From assembly GCF_003254545.1 (NCBI RefSeq), contig NZ_QJRH01000059.1, positions 1 through 64,000 on the forward strand: a stretch of DNA of 64,000 nucleotides, written 5' to 3'. This document shows positions 56,766-64,000 of the stretch, piece by piece. The number at the start of each line of letters is the position of its first letter. Positions within the stretch are counted from its first letter, which is position 1. Origin of the DNA: Flavobacterium tistrianum (GTDB taxonomy: Bacteria; Bacteroidota; Bacteroidia; Flavobacteriales; Flavobacteriaceae). Under the pieces are notes generated by a model. That model did no database searches, had not been told where the DNA came from, and was given only the letters and a program-made list of their open reading frames with translations. The position numbers were made by a program, and so were the translations under genes.

Positions 56766-58154
56766 TTAAATTCCAGCAATTACTTTAATTTCATCAATAA
56801 TTCGAAGTGCTAATTGATCTGCTGCTTCTTGAGAAGGCGCTTCAGTATAAATACGAATAATTGGTTCTGTGTTTGATTTTCTTAAATGAACCCATTCTGT
56901 AGCAAAATCAATTTTTACACCGTCAATTGTAGAAATATCTTCGTTTTTATATTTCTCTGTCATTTGAGTTAAAATTGCATCAACATCAATTTGCGGTGTT
57001 AATTCAATTTTATTTTTACTCATGTAATATTCTGGATAAGAAGCTCTCAAAGCAGAAACTGGCATTTTTTTGTTTGCTAAATGCGTTAAAAACAAAGCAA
57101 CTCCTACTAGACTGTCTCTTCCGTAGTGCAATTCAGGATAGATAATTCCACCGTTTCCTTCACCACCGATTACAGCATTGTTTTTCTTCATCAATTCTAC
57201 TACGTTTACCTCTCCTACTGCACTCGCTTCGTAGCTTCCGCCGTGCGCTTTAGTCACATCTCTTAAAGCGCGAGAAGATGACATATTAGAAACTGTATTT
57301 CCTGGAGTTTTACTCAAAACATAATCAGCGACAGCAACCAAAGTATATTCTTCTCCAAACATTTCACCGTCTTCACTAATAAAAGCCAAACGATCAACAT
57401 CTGGATCTACTACAATTCCAAAATCAGCTTTTTCTTTAACAACAAGCTCAGAAATATCAGTTAAATGCTCTTTTAAAGGTTCTGGGTTATGAGGGAAATG
57501 CCCGTTTGGCTCGCAGTATAATTCTACCACTTCCACTCCCATTAATTTTAGAAGTTTCGGAATAATAATTCCTCCAGAAGAATTTACACCGTCAACAACC
57601 ACTTTAAATTTAGCTTCTTTAACCGCTTCGATATCCACCAATGGTAAGTTTAAAACTTCATCGATATGAATATCCATGTAAGCATCGTTAGAAATAACTT
57701 CACCTAAACTATCCACATCAGAAAAATCGAAAGCTTCTGCTTCTGCAATTTCAAGAATTTTTGCTCCGTCTGCACCGCTTAAAAATTCACCTTTTGCATT
57801 TAATAATTTTAAAGCATTCCATTGTTTTGGATTATGAGATGCTGTTAAAATAATTCCTCCGTCAGCTTTTTCCAACGGAACAGCCACTTCAACAGTTGGC
57901 GTTGTAGAAAGTCCAAGATCAATAACATCGATTCCTAAACCAATTAAAGTATTCACAACTAAATTATGAATCATTGGTCCAGAAATTCTTGCATCACGGC
58001 CAATTACAACTGTCAATTTATCTTTAGCAATATTGTTTTTTAAGAAAGTTCCGTAAGCCGATGCAAATTTTACCGCATCAACAGGAGTTAAATTGTCTCC
58101 TACTTTTCCTCCGATCGTTCCGCGGATTCCAGAAATAGATTTTATTAGAGTCAT
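56766..58154 (-). CDS. glmM: Phosphoglucosamine mutase
   Basis: The 462-residue product has the full set of alpha-D-phosphohexomutase motifs: active-site serine S106 in TASHNPKQWN, metal-binding D250-D252-D254 in DPDVDRL, sugar-binding GEGNGG and the phosphate-binding RKSNTEPIIRIY. It should convert glucosamine-6-phosphate to glucosamine-1-phosphate for peptidoglycan and lipopolysaccharide precursors. A TATATTTG box on the minus strand (58181-58188) lies upstream. Confidence 0.93.
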   Translation of the reverse strand: MTLIKSISGIRGTIGGKVGDNLTPVDAVKFASAYGTFLKNNIAKDKLTVVIGRDARISGPMIHNLVVNTLIGLGIDVIDLGLSTTPTVEVAVPLEKADGGIILTASHNPKQWNALKLLNAKGEFLSGADGAKILEIAEAEAFDFSDVDSLGEVISNDAYMDIHIDEVLNLPLVDIEAVKEAKFKVVVDGVNSSGGIIIPKLLKLMGVEVVELYCEPNGHFPHNPEPLKEHLTDISELVVKEKADFGIVVDPDVDRLAFISEDGEMFGEEYTLVAVADYVLSKTPGNTVSNMSSSRALRDVTKAHGGSYEASAVGEVNVVELMKKNNAVIGGEGNGGIIYPELHYGRDSLVGVALFLTHLANKKMPVSALRASYPEYYMSKNKIELTPQIDVDAILTQMTEKYKNEDISTIDGVKIDFATEWVHLRKSNTEPIIRIYTEAPSQEAADQLALRIIDEIKVIAGI

Positions 58155-58195
58155 TTTTGTGAGTTAGGGTTATTTTTTTACAAATATAAAAAAGT

Positions 58196-58240
58196 TACCG
58201 AGTTACTAAGATGCTAAGTTTCTAAGATTTTAAATTTAAC
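58196..58240. repeat. Short ctaag intergenic repeats
   Basis: Between glmM and the AcpH-like gene the sequence repeats a ctaag-type unit (actaagatgctaagtttctaagatt). It is a low-complexity intergenic repeat, with no gene. Such units are frequent between Flavobacterium genes from general experience. Confidence 0.4.
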
Positions 58241-58359
58241 CTATAAGAAAGTACTTGCATCTCGCTTTTTTATAACAAAATGATTTAAAAAAGTTTTTAT
58301 ACATTTACTAAAATAACTCAGAATCTTAGCCATTTTGATTCTTGGAAACTTATAAAAAA

Positions 58360-58944
58360 ATGAATTTCTTAGCCCATATATATCTTTCTGGAGACAATGA
58401 TTTAATTAAAATCGGGAACTTTATGGCGGATGGAATTCGCGGTAAACAGTTTGAGCATTTTCCTGAAGATGTACAAAAAGGAATTTTACTGCATCGATTC
58501 ATAGATACTTATACCGATTCTCACGATATTTTTAGAAAAAGCACCAAACGCCTTCATGAACGATATCATCATTATGCAGGAGTTATTGTAGACATTGTTT
58601 ACGATCATTTCTTAGCCAAAAACTGGACACAATATTCTGATGAAGAATTAGAGCTTTTTGTTAAGCGTTTTTATCATTCTTTACATGATAATTATGATAT
58701 TTTAACCGAAAAAACACAAGGTTTAATGCCTTATATGATTGAAAGAAACTGGCTTTTGAGTTATCGTACTACCGAAGGAATCCAAAATATATTAACCCAA
58801 ATGGATAGAAGGTCTAAAAATGTTTCTCAAATGCAGTTTGCTGTCGAAGAGCTTACTGAATTTTATAAGGAATTTGAAGAAGAATTTACACTATTTTTTG
58901 AGGAAATGAGAGAACAAGCCAAAGAAAAACTGCTTTCTCTTTAA
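58360..58944 (+). CDS. ACP phosphodiesterase-like protein
   Basis: The 194-residue product starts best at ATG 58360 (MNFLAHIYLSG), which is the usual start of the AcpH/DUF479 family. Typical segments are GNFMADGIRG, LHRFIDTYTDSH and VDIVYDHFLAKNW with metal-binding His and Asp residues. In Escherichia coli AcpH removes 4'-phosphopantetheine from acyl carrier protein. Confidence 0.88.
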   Translation: MNFLAHIYLSGDNDLIKIGNFMADGIRGKQFEHFPEDVQKGILLHRFIDTYTDSHDIFRKSTKRLHERYHHYAGVIVDIVYDHFLAKNWTQYSDEELELFVKRFYHSLHDNYDILTEKTQGLMPYMIERNWLLSYRTTEGIQNILTQMDRRSKNVSQMQFAVEELTEFYKEFEEEFTLFFEEMREQAKEKLLSL

Positions 58945-58965
58945 GCCAATTTAATTTTATTGAAT

Positions 58966-60654
58966 ATGAAAAAAATTACCCTTTTAATAGCACTTTTATA
59001 TATAAACAGCAGCAATGCACAACAGACAGCTCCAAATCCGACTGGATTGGTAGTTACAAAAGCAATGGTGGTTTCTGCCCGTGAAGAAGCCTCAAGAATT
59101 GGTTCTGATATTATGAAAAATGGCGGAAACGCTTTTGATGCCATGGTCGGAACTGAATTAGCTCTTGCAGTTGCTTTTCCGTTTGCTGGAAACATCGGCG
59201 GCGGCGGATTTATGGTATATAGAAAAGCAAATGGCGAAGTCGGTTCTTTGGATTATCGCGAAAAAGCGCCGCTGGCAGCTACAAAAGATATGTTTTTGGA
59301 TAGTGAAGGAAATGTCATAAAAGGAAAAAGTACTCAAACAGCACTTGCCATTGGCGTACCTGGAACAATTGCTGGCGTTTTTGCTGTTCATAAAAAATAT
59401 GGTACAATGCCTATTTCTAAAATCCTTGAACCGGTAATTGCTTTAGCAGAAAGAGGGGTTGTAGTGACCAAAAAACAAGAAAAAAGCTTAAAAGATTATC
59501 ATGAAAGTATTGTAAAAATAAACGGAGAGAATTCTCCGGCATCAAAAGCTTACCAAGAAAACGACACTATAAAATATCCAGCGCTTGCAAAAACTTTAAG
59601 AAGAATCCAGAAAAAAGGAAGAAACGAATTTTATAAAGGTGAAACTGCAAAAATTTTAGTCAATTATCTAAAGGAAAAAGGCGGCATTATCACAATGCAA
59701 GATTTAGCTAAATATGAAGCTAAATGGAGAAAACCTTTGCAGTTTACTTATAAAGATTTAAAAATTACTTCGATGGCTCCGCCAAGCAGCGGTGGAATCT
59801 GTCTTGCTCAAATCTTAAAAATGCTAGAACCTTATGATTTAGCCAAAATGGGGCATAATTCATCAGATGCTATTCAAGTAATTGTGGAAGCAGAAAGAAG
59901 AGCTTATGCAGATAGAAGCTATTTTTTAGGCGATCCAGATTTTGTCAAAATTCCGATGAAAGAATTATTAGATGAAAATTACCTTCGTGAAAGAATGGCT
60001 AGTTTTAATCCGGAAAAAGCAACTTTGTCTAGCGAAATAAAAGAAGGGAGAGTTAATTATGCTGAAAGCACAGAAACCACTCATTACTCAATTATAGACC
60101 AATTCGGAAATGCTATTGCTGCTACAACAACCTTAAATGATGGTTACGGTTCTAAATATTATTGTGACGAATTGGGTTTCTTTTTAAATAATGAAATGGA
60201 TGATTTTAGCGCTAAACCTGGTTCTCCGAATATGTTTGGTTTGGTTGGAAATGAAGCCAACAGCATTGCTCCACAAAAAAGAATGCTAAGTTCTATGACG
60301 CCAACAATTGTAGAAAAAGATGGAAAACTTTTTATGGTGGTTGGAACTCCGGGAGGTTCAACAATTATTACTTCTGTTTTACAGACTATTTTAAATGTTT
60401 ACGAATACAATCTAAGCATGCAGGAAGCCGTTAATGCTCCGCGCTTTCATCATCAGTGGCTTCCAGATTTAATTACTTTTGAGCCCAATACTTTTGAAAC
60501 TAAAACTATTGACAACCTTAAAGCAAAAAGTTATATCATCAACGAAAAGCCAACTCCAATTATCGGAAAAGTAGATGCTATTTTGGTTTTGCCTGACAAC
60601 AAATTAGAAGGAGGAGCTGATTTTAGAGGCGATGATAAAGCCATTGGTTTTTAA
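58966..60654 (+). CDS. ggt: Gamma-glutamyltransferase
   Basis: The 562-residue precursor starts best at ATG 58966 and has a signal peptide (cut near SNAQQ). The catalytic threonine is T371 in ETTHYSIID, where the precursor is cleaved into two subunits; SSGGICLAQ, NNEMDDFSAKPGSPN and GTPGGSTIITS are family motifs, and the GSGG-type loop is present. It acts in the periplasm on glutathione and related compounds. It follows the AcpH-like gene by 21 bases. Confidence 0.92.
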   Translation: MKKITLLIALLYINSSNAQQTAPNPTGLVVTKAMVVSAREEASRIGSDIMKNGGNAFDAMVGTELALAVAFPFAGNIGGGGFMVYRKANGEVGSLDYREKAPLAATKDMFLDSEGNVIKGKSTQTALAIGVPGTIAGVFAVHKKYGTMPISKILEPVIALAERGVVVTKKQEKSLKDYHESIVKINGENSPASKAYQENDTIKYPALAKTLRRIQKKGRNEFYKGETAKILVNYLKEKGGIITMQDLAKYEAKWRKPLQFTYKDLKITSMAPPSSGGICLAQILKMLEPYDLAKMGHNSSDAIQVIVEAERRAYADRSYFLGDPDFVKIPMKELLDENYLRERMASFNPEKATLSSEIKEGRVNYAESTETTHYSIIDQFGNAIAATTTLNDGYGSKYYCDELGFFLNNEMDDFSAKPGSPNMFGLVGNEANSIAPQKRMLSSMTPTIVEKDGKLFMVVGTPGGSTIITSVLQTILNVYEYNLSMQEAVNAPRFHHQWLPDLITFEPNTFETKTIDNLKAKSYIINEKPTPIIGKVDAILVLPDNKLEGGADFRGDDKAIGF

Positions 60655-60726
60655 TAGTCTTAAGTTTTTATTTTTTTAATCTAACATTATGAACTAATTT
60701 TGTAAGAACGATAATTTTAAAACAGA

Positions 60727-62511
60727 ATGCTAAAAAAATATTTCAGAAGACTCGAAAGCATCATTGCTTTGGCACAATCCTTAATGACTCCAAAGCAGTT
60801 TCTTTTTTTGTCAAGCGTTCTTATCGGAATATCTTGTTCTCTTGCAGTTATCGTACTTAAAACTTTCGCTCATAGCGTATTCTCTTTTGCCACATACATT
60901 AATGGAATCTTAAAATTGAGTTTCATTAATAGTATCCTGCCTATTATTGGTATCACATTAACCGTTTTTGTAGTAAATAAAGTTCTTAATGGGAGTATTC
61001 AAAAAGGGACTTCGCAAATCTTATATGCAGTTGCCAAAAAAGCTAGTATTATTCCGAGAAAGCAGATGTATGCTCAAATTGTGACAAGCTCTTTAACGGT
61101 TGGTTTGGGAGGTTCAGCTGGTTTAGAAAGTCCAATTGTAATTACTGGAGCGGCATTTGGTTCAAATTATGCCCAGAATTATAAGATGCAGTATAAGGAC
61201 CGAACTTTATTAATTGGATGTGGAGTTGCAGCTGGAATCGCGGCAGCATTTAACGCACCAATTGCAGGGGTTCTTTTTGCTATTGAAGTTTTATTGGTAG
61301 ATGTCAGCATTTCTGCTTTTACGCCAATTATGATTTCTGCCGCGACAGGTGCTTTGGTTTCTGCAATTGTTTTGGACGAAAGCATTCTTTTAAGTTTCAA
61401 AAAACAAGAATCTTTTGACTACCACAATATTCCGTTCTATGTAATTTTGGGAGTTTTAACGGGGCTGGTTGCCATCTATTATTCAAGAAATTTCCAGAGA
61501 GTAGAGCATTATTTTGCCAAACAGCAAATTAACCCTTATAGAAAAGCTTTAATCGGTTCATCTTTACTCGCACTGTTAATTTTTATATTTCCAACGCTGT
61601 TTGGTGAAGGATACGAAAGCATTAAAACCTTATCTGATACAGACCCTGGACAATTATTAGACAATACTTTATTTGCCGATTTTAGAAACAACCAGTGGGT
61701 TTTGCTTTTATTTATTGGAGCTACCATGATGATGAAAGTATTTGCTTCAGGATTAACTCTAGGAAGTGGTGGAAATGGAGGAAACTTTGCTCCTTCTCTA
61801 TTCTTAGGATCTTATTTGGGATATTTTTTCTCTAAACTAGTTACGATGATAGGTTTATCAAAACTTCCTATCAGTAATTTTACTATGGTTGGAATGGCTG
61901 GAATTCTGAGCGGTTTATTTCACGCACCTTTAACTGCAATATTCTTAATCGCAGAAATCACAGGAGGCTACGGCTTAATGATTCCGCTGATGATTGTTTC
62001 ATCAATCAGTTTTGCTATTTCTAAACGTTTTGAAAAGTATTCGCTTGACGTAAAAGGATTAGCCAAAAAAGGACATGCGTTTACAAGCAATAAAGATTCA
62101 AACATTTTATCAACTTTAGATATCGATTCGATCATTCAATGCGATTACTTAACGGTTCATCCAGAGGAAAATCTAAGCAAATTGGTAGATCTTATTTCGC
62201 ATTCTAACCAAGTTGTCTTTGCGGTTGTCAATAATGACAAAGATTTGGTTGGTGTTGTTCATTTTAATGATATTAGAGAAATTATTTTTAATGCGTACCG
62301 AGTGAAATACACTTTAATAAAAGATGTAATGAAAGCGCCTTCCGCAACAATTTCCACACTCGACAGCATGGAAATTGTAATGAGAAAATTTGAAACTACA
62401 AAATCTGCTTTTCTTCCAGTTCTAAGAGACGGAAAATACCACGGATTCATTTCCAAATCGATAGCGCTTGAAGCTTACAGAACAAAACTTCGTTCTATGA
62501 CAATTGAATAA
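60727..62511 (+). CDS. ClC chloride channel or transporter with CBS pair
   Basis: The 594-residue protein has the ClC membrane domain (about 20-430) with GSAGLESP including the gating glutamate E134, GVAAGIAAAFNAPIAGVLFAIE, and GSGGNGGNFAPSLFLGSYLG, and a C-terminal tandem CBS region (about 455-590). It should carry chloride, as channel or proton antiporter. Bacterial homologs are usually antiporters, but I cannot decide here. Confidence 0.93.
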   Translation: MLKKYFRRLESIIALAQSLMTPKQFLFLSSVLIGISCSLAVIVLKTFAHSVFSFATYINGILKLSFINSILPIIGITLTVFVVNKVLNGSIQKGTSQILYAVAKKASIIPRKQMYAQIVTSSLTVGLGGSAGLESPIVITGAAFGSNYAQNYKMQYKDRTLLIGCGVAAGIAAAFNAPIAGVLFAIEVLLVDVSISAFTPIMISAATGALVSAIVLDESILLSFKKQESFDYHNIPFYVILGVLTGLVAIYYSRNFQRVEHYFAKQQINPYRKALIGSSLLALLIFIFPTLFGEGYESIKTLSDTDPGQLLDNTLFADFRNNQWVLLLFIGATMMMKVFASGLTLGSGGNGGNFAPSLFLGSYLGYFFSKLVTMIGLSKLPISNFTMVGMAGILSGLFHAPLTAIFLIAEITGGYGLMIPLMIVSSISFAISKRFEKYSLDVKGLAKKGHAFTSNKDSNILSTLDIDSIIQCDYLTVHPEENLSKLVDLISHSNQVVFAVVNNDKDLVGVVHFNDIREIIFNAYRVKYTLIKDVMKAPSATISTLDSMEIVMRKFETTKSAFLPVLRDGKYHGFISKSIALEAYRTKLRSMTIE

Positions 62512-62512
62512 G

Positions 62513-62556
62513 CTTAATATCGGATACGTTAAAAATTTTTATTATCCGATATTAAG
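62513..62556. repeat. Inverted repeat after the ClC gene
   Basis: The 14-base arms cttaatatcggata and tatccgatattaag are perfect and enclose a T-rich loop. No T run follows the stem on the plus side, so it may be a weak terminator or an operator before the fic locus. Confidence 0.5.
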
Positions 62557-62574
62557 AAGTACCTTTCTAGGATT

Positions 62575-63525
62575 ATGTTTAATATTGACCTAACATATCG
62601 CGAAGAATTTCAATCAACATTTGATAGATTGTACCAAAAAAGGCAGGAACTGCAAAACAGCAGACCATTGCCCAATATTGCTTTGAATAAAATACGAGAA
62701 AGCCTATCCCTAGAATGACTTACAACTCAAATAGTATTGAAGGAAATACGCTTAGTTTGAGAGAAACTCAAATGGTTATTCAAGAAGGAATTACCATTAA
62801 AGAAATCGTTGCGTGAACATTTTGAAACCCATAACCACTATAAAGCTATTGATTATCTTTACTCAATTGTTGATGAAGAATATAAGCTAAGAAGCATCGA
62901 TATTCTTTCTATTCATGGTTTGGTAATGCGCTCTATCGAAGAAGATTTTGCAGGAAGAATTCGCAATGGAGGTGTTCGAATTTCTGGAGCTAGTTTTATG
63001 CCTCCAAATGCCAATAAGGTTTCAGATTATTTAGACGAGTTAATAGAGTTTATCAATACAAATCCTTTAGGTTTAAACGATATAGAATTGGCAACAATCT
63101 ATCATCATAAACTGGTCTGGATTCATCCTTTTTTTGATGGAAATGGCCGTACGGTTCGTTTAAGCATGAATTTACTATTGATGCGATGTGGTTTTCCGCC
63201 AGCGATTATTTTAAAAAATGATAGAAAGAAATATTACGAAGCGCTCAATCAAGCCAATAATGGGAATTATCAAAAATTGACACTTTTGATGTGTCAGGCA
63301 CTCGAAAGAACGCTTAATATTTATTTAGGCGCAATGCCAGAAAGCCCTTATGACTATCAATCTATTCAAAACATTGTTAGTGAGCCTGACACGCCCTACG
63401 GACAAGAATATGTAAGTTTATTGACCAGAACAGGCAAAATTGATGCTTACAAAGAAGGCCGAAATTGGTACACCACAAAAGAAGCTATAGAAAACTATAT
63501 GGCAACCCGAAAAAGAAAACGCTGA
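62575..63525 (+). pseudogene. Fic-family protein gene with two frame breaks
   Basis: Frame 1 from ATG 62575 gives 47 residues up to a TGA where EW-TYNSNSIEGN is expected; the next piece (62715-62814 in another frame) carries TYNSNSIEGNTLSLRETQMVIQEGITIKE; frame 1 resumes at 62809 with LREHFETHNHYKAIDYL. The gaps fit the loss of one G near 62716 and two bases near 62805. The C-terminal part is intact: catalytic HPFFDGNGR (HxFxDGNGR) at about 63124-63150 and a helix-turn-helix-like tail. Fic proteins transfer AMP to targets. The SNSIEG stretch fits the class II inhibitory helix [S/T]xxxE[G/N], which lies between the two breaks. Either a real pseudogene or homopolymer sequencing errors. Confidence 0.85.
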
Positions 63526-63545
63526 TTTACAATCAGCGTTTTTTG
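63518..63545 (+). terminator. Terminator after the fic locus
   Basis: Arms aacgctgat and atcagcgtt with a short loop overlap the stop codon and are followed by a T run (ttttttgtt). Confidence 0.85.
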
Positions 63546-63602
63546 TTACTAATTGTAACATAAAGTTTTGCTATCGAGCACTAAAAGAATAAATCAAAGT
63601 GG

Positions 63603-63610
63603 TAACTTTG
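63603..63610 (+). promoter_or_regulatory. -7 box before uvrA
   Basis: TAACTTTG fits TAnnTTTG and is 17 bases before the uvrA ATG. No -33 TTG at the usual distance is seen. Confidence 0.4.
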
Positions 63611-63626
63611 CGTTTTGCTCAAAATT

Positions 63627-64000
63627 ATGTTAGATAAAGACAATACTATTGAAGTTCTTGGTGCAAGAGTTCACAATCTAAAAAATATCGATATATCTAT
63701 TCCGCGTGAAAAACTGGTTGTAATTACCGGTTTATCAGGTTCGGGAAAATCTTCTTTGGCATTTGATACGATTTATGCCGAAGGACAGCGTCGTTATGTT
63801 GAAACTTTTTCAGCTTACGCAAGACAATTTCTTGGCGGTTTAGAACGTCCTGACGTTGATAAAATCGACGGACTTTCTCCTGTAATTGCAATTGAACAAA
63901 AAACAACCAGTAAAAGTCCGCGTTCTACAGTTGGAACTATTACAGAAATTTACGATTTCCTTAGGCTTTTATATGCACGTGGTGCAGATGCCTACAGTTA
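63627..64000 (+). CDS. uvrA: Excinuclease subunit UvrA, 3' end outside the window
   Basis: From ATG 63627 the frame stays open to the window end (about 124 residues). The start [35 protein letters not shown] leads to Walker [11 protein letters not shown] and then [47 protein letters not shown], all typical of UvrA. It recognises DNA lesions in nucleotide excision repair with UvrB. Confidence 0.93.
   Translation, partial: MLDKDNTIEVLGARVHNLKNIDISIPREKLVVITGLSGSGKSSLAFDTIYAEGQRRYVETFSAYARQFLGGLERPDVDKIDGLSPVIAIEQKTTSKSPRSTVGTITEIYDFLRLLYARGADAYS

Overview
The window looks like a chromosomal stretch of a Flavobacterium-type member of the Bacteroidota. The DNA is AT-rich, most genes lack strong purine ribosome binding sites, several promoters fit the Bacteroidota form (TTG, about 17-23 bases, TAnnTTTG), and many products are family types common there (DUF5977 repeats, very large Rhs/YD proteins, SIMPL, DUF2490, DUF2071, DUF6766). 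No tRNA, rRNA, CRISPR array or ordinary insertion sequence is visible.

Region 1 (1-19705) is a polymorphic-toxin locus. A repeat-built DUF5977 protein (cut by the window edge), a PKD/von Willebrand A protein and a small exported protein lead into a 3762-residue Rhs protein. Its C-terminal tip is a lipase-like domain (GHSLG), followed by an overlapping small membrane protein that is the likely immunity factor. Facing it on the opposite strand is a second, silent Rhs tip with a glucosaminidase domain and its own lipoprotein. The two tips share 58 identical bases at their 5' ends, in inverted orientation, and related 181-base tails with a hairpin at their 3' ends. A tyrosine recombinase lies exactly between them. 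Inversion across the 58-base repeats would swap the tips in frame. I consider this a candidate switchable Rhs tip system and the main discovery of the window.

Region 2 (20122-31665) is one long tightly packed operon for a self-contained type II secretion or type IV pilus-like machine: MORN-repeat protein, a membrane protein with a repeat C-terminus, two minor pseudopilins, inner-membrane platform (GspF), major pseudopilin (GspG), a short GxGD prepilin peptidase, ATPase (GspE), secretin (GspD), PilM/PilN-like and PilO-like assembly proteins, a fibronectin-type lipoprotein and a PilP/GspC-like protein.

Region 3 (31778-42466) has an AraC-type regulator, a DoxX-like membrane protein, several very acidic small proteins, a DHA2 drug exporter, a SRPBCC protein, a DUF6766 protein, a 725-residue alpha-toroid protein and a DUF2071 protein. 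The mix suggests envelope or stress functions, but this is inference.

Region 4 (42506-49324) is a TetR-controlled YbhGFSR-like export operon (TetR, TolC-like, HlyD-like, two ATPases, two permeases) with a 42-base near-perfect palindrome lying over the promoter. Region 5 (49494-64000) is ordinary chromosomal content: DUF2490, YheT-type hydrolase, histidine kinase, SIMPL protein, rhomboid protease, LpxL-like acyltransferase, a beta-propeller protein bracketed by twin terminators, GlmM, AcpH-like phosphodiesterase, gamma-glutamyltransferase, ClC channel, a frameshifted fic gene and the start of uvrA.
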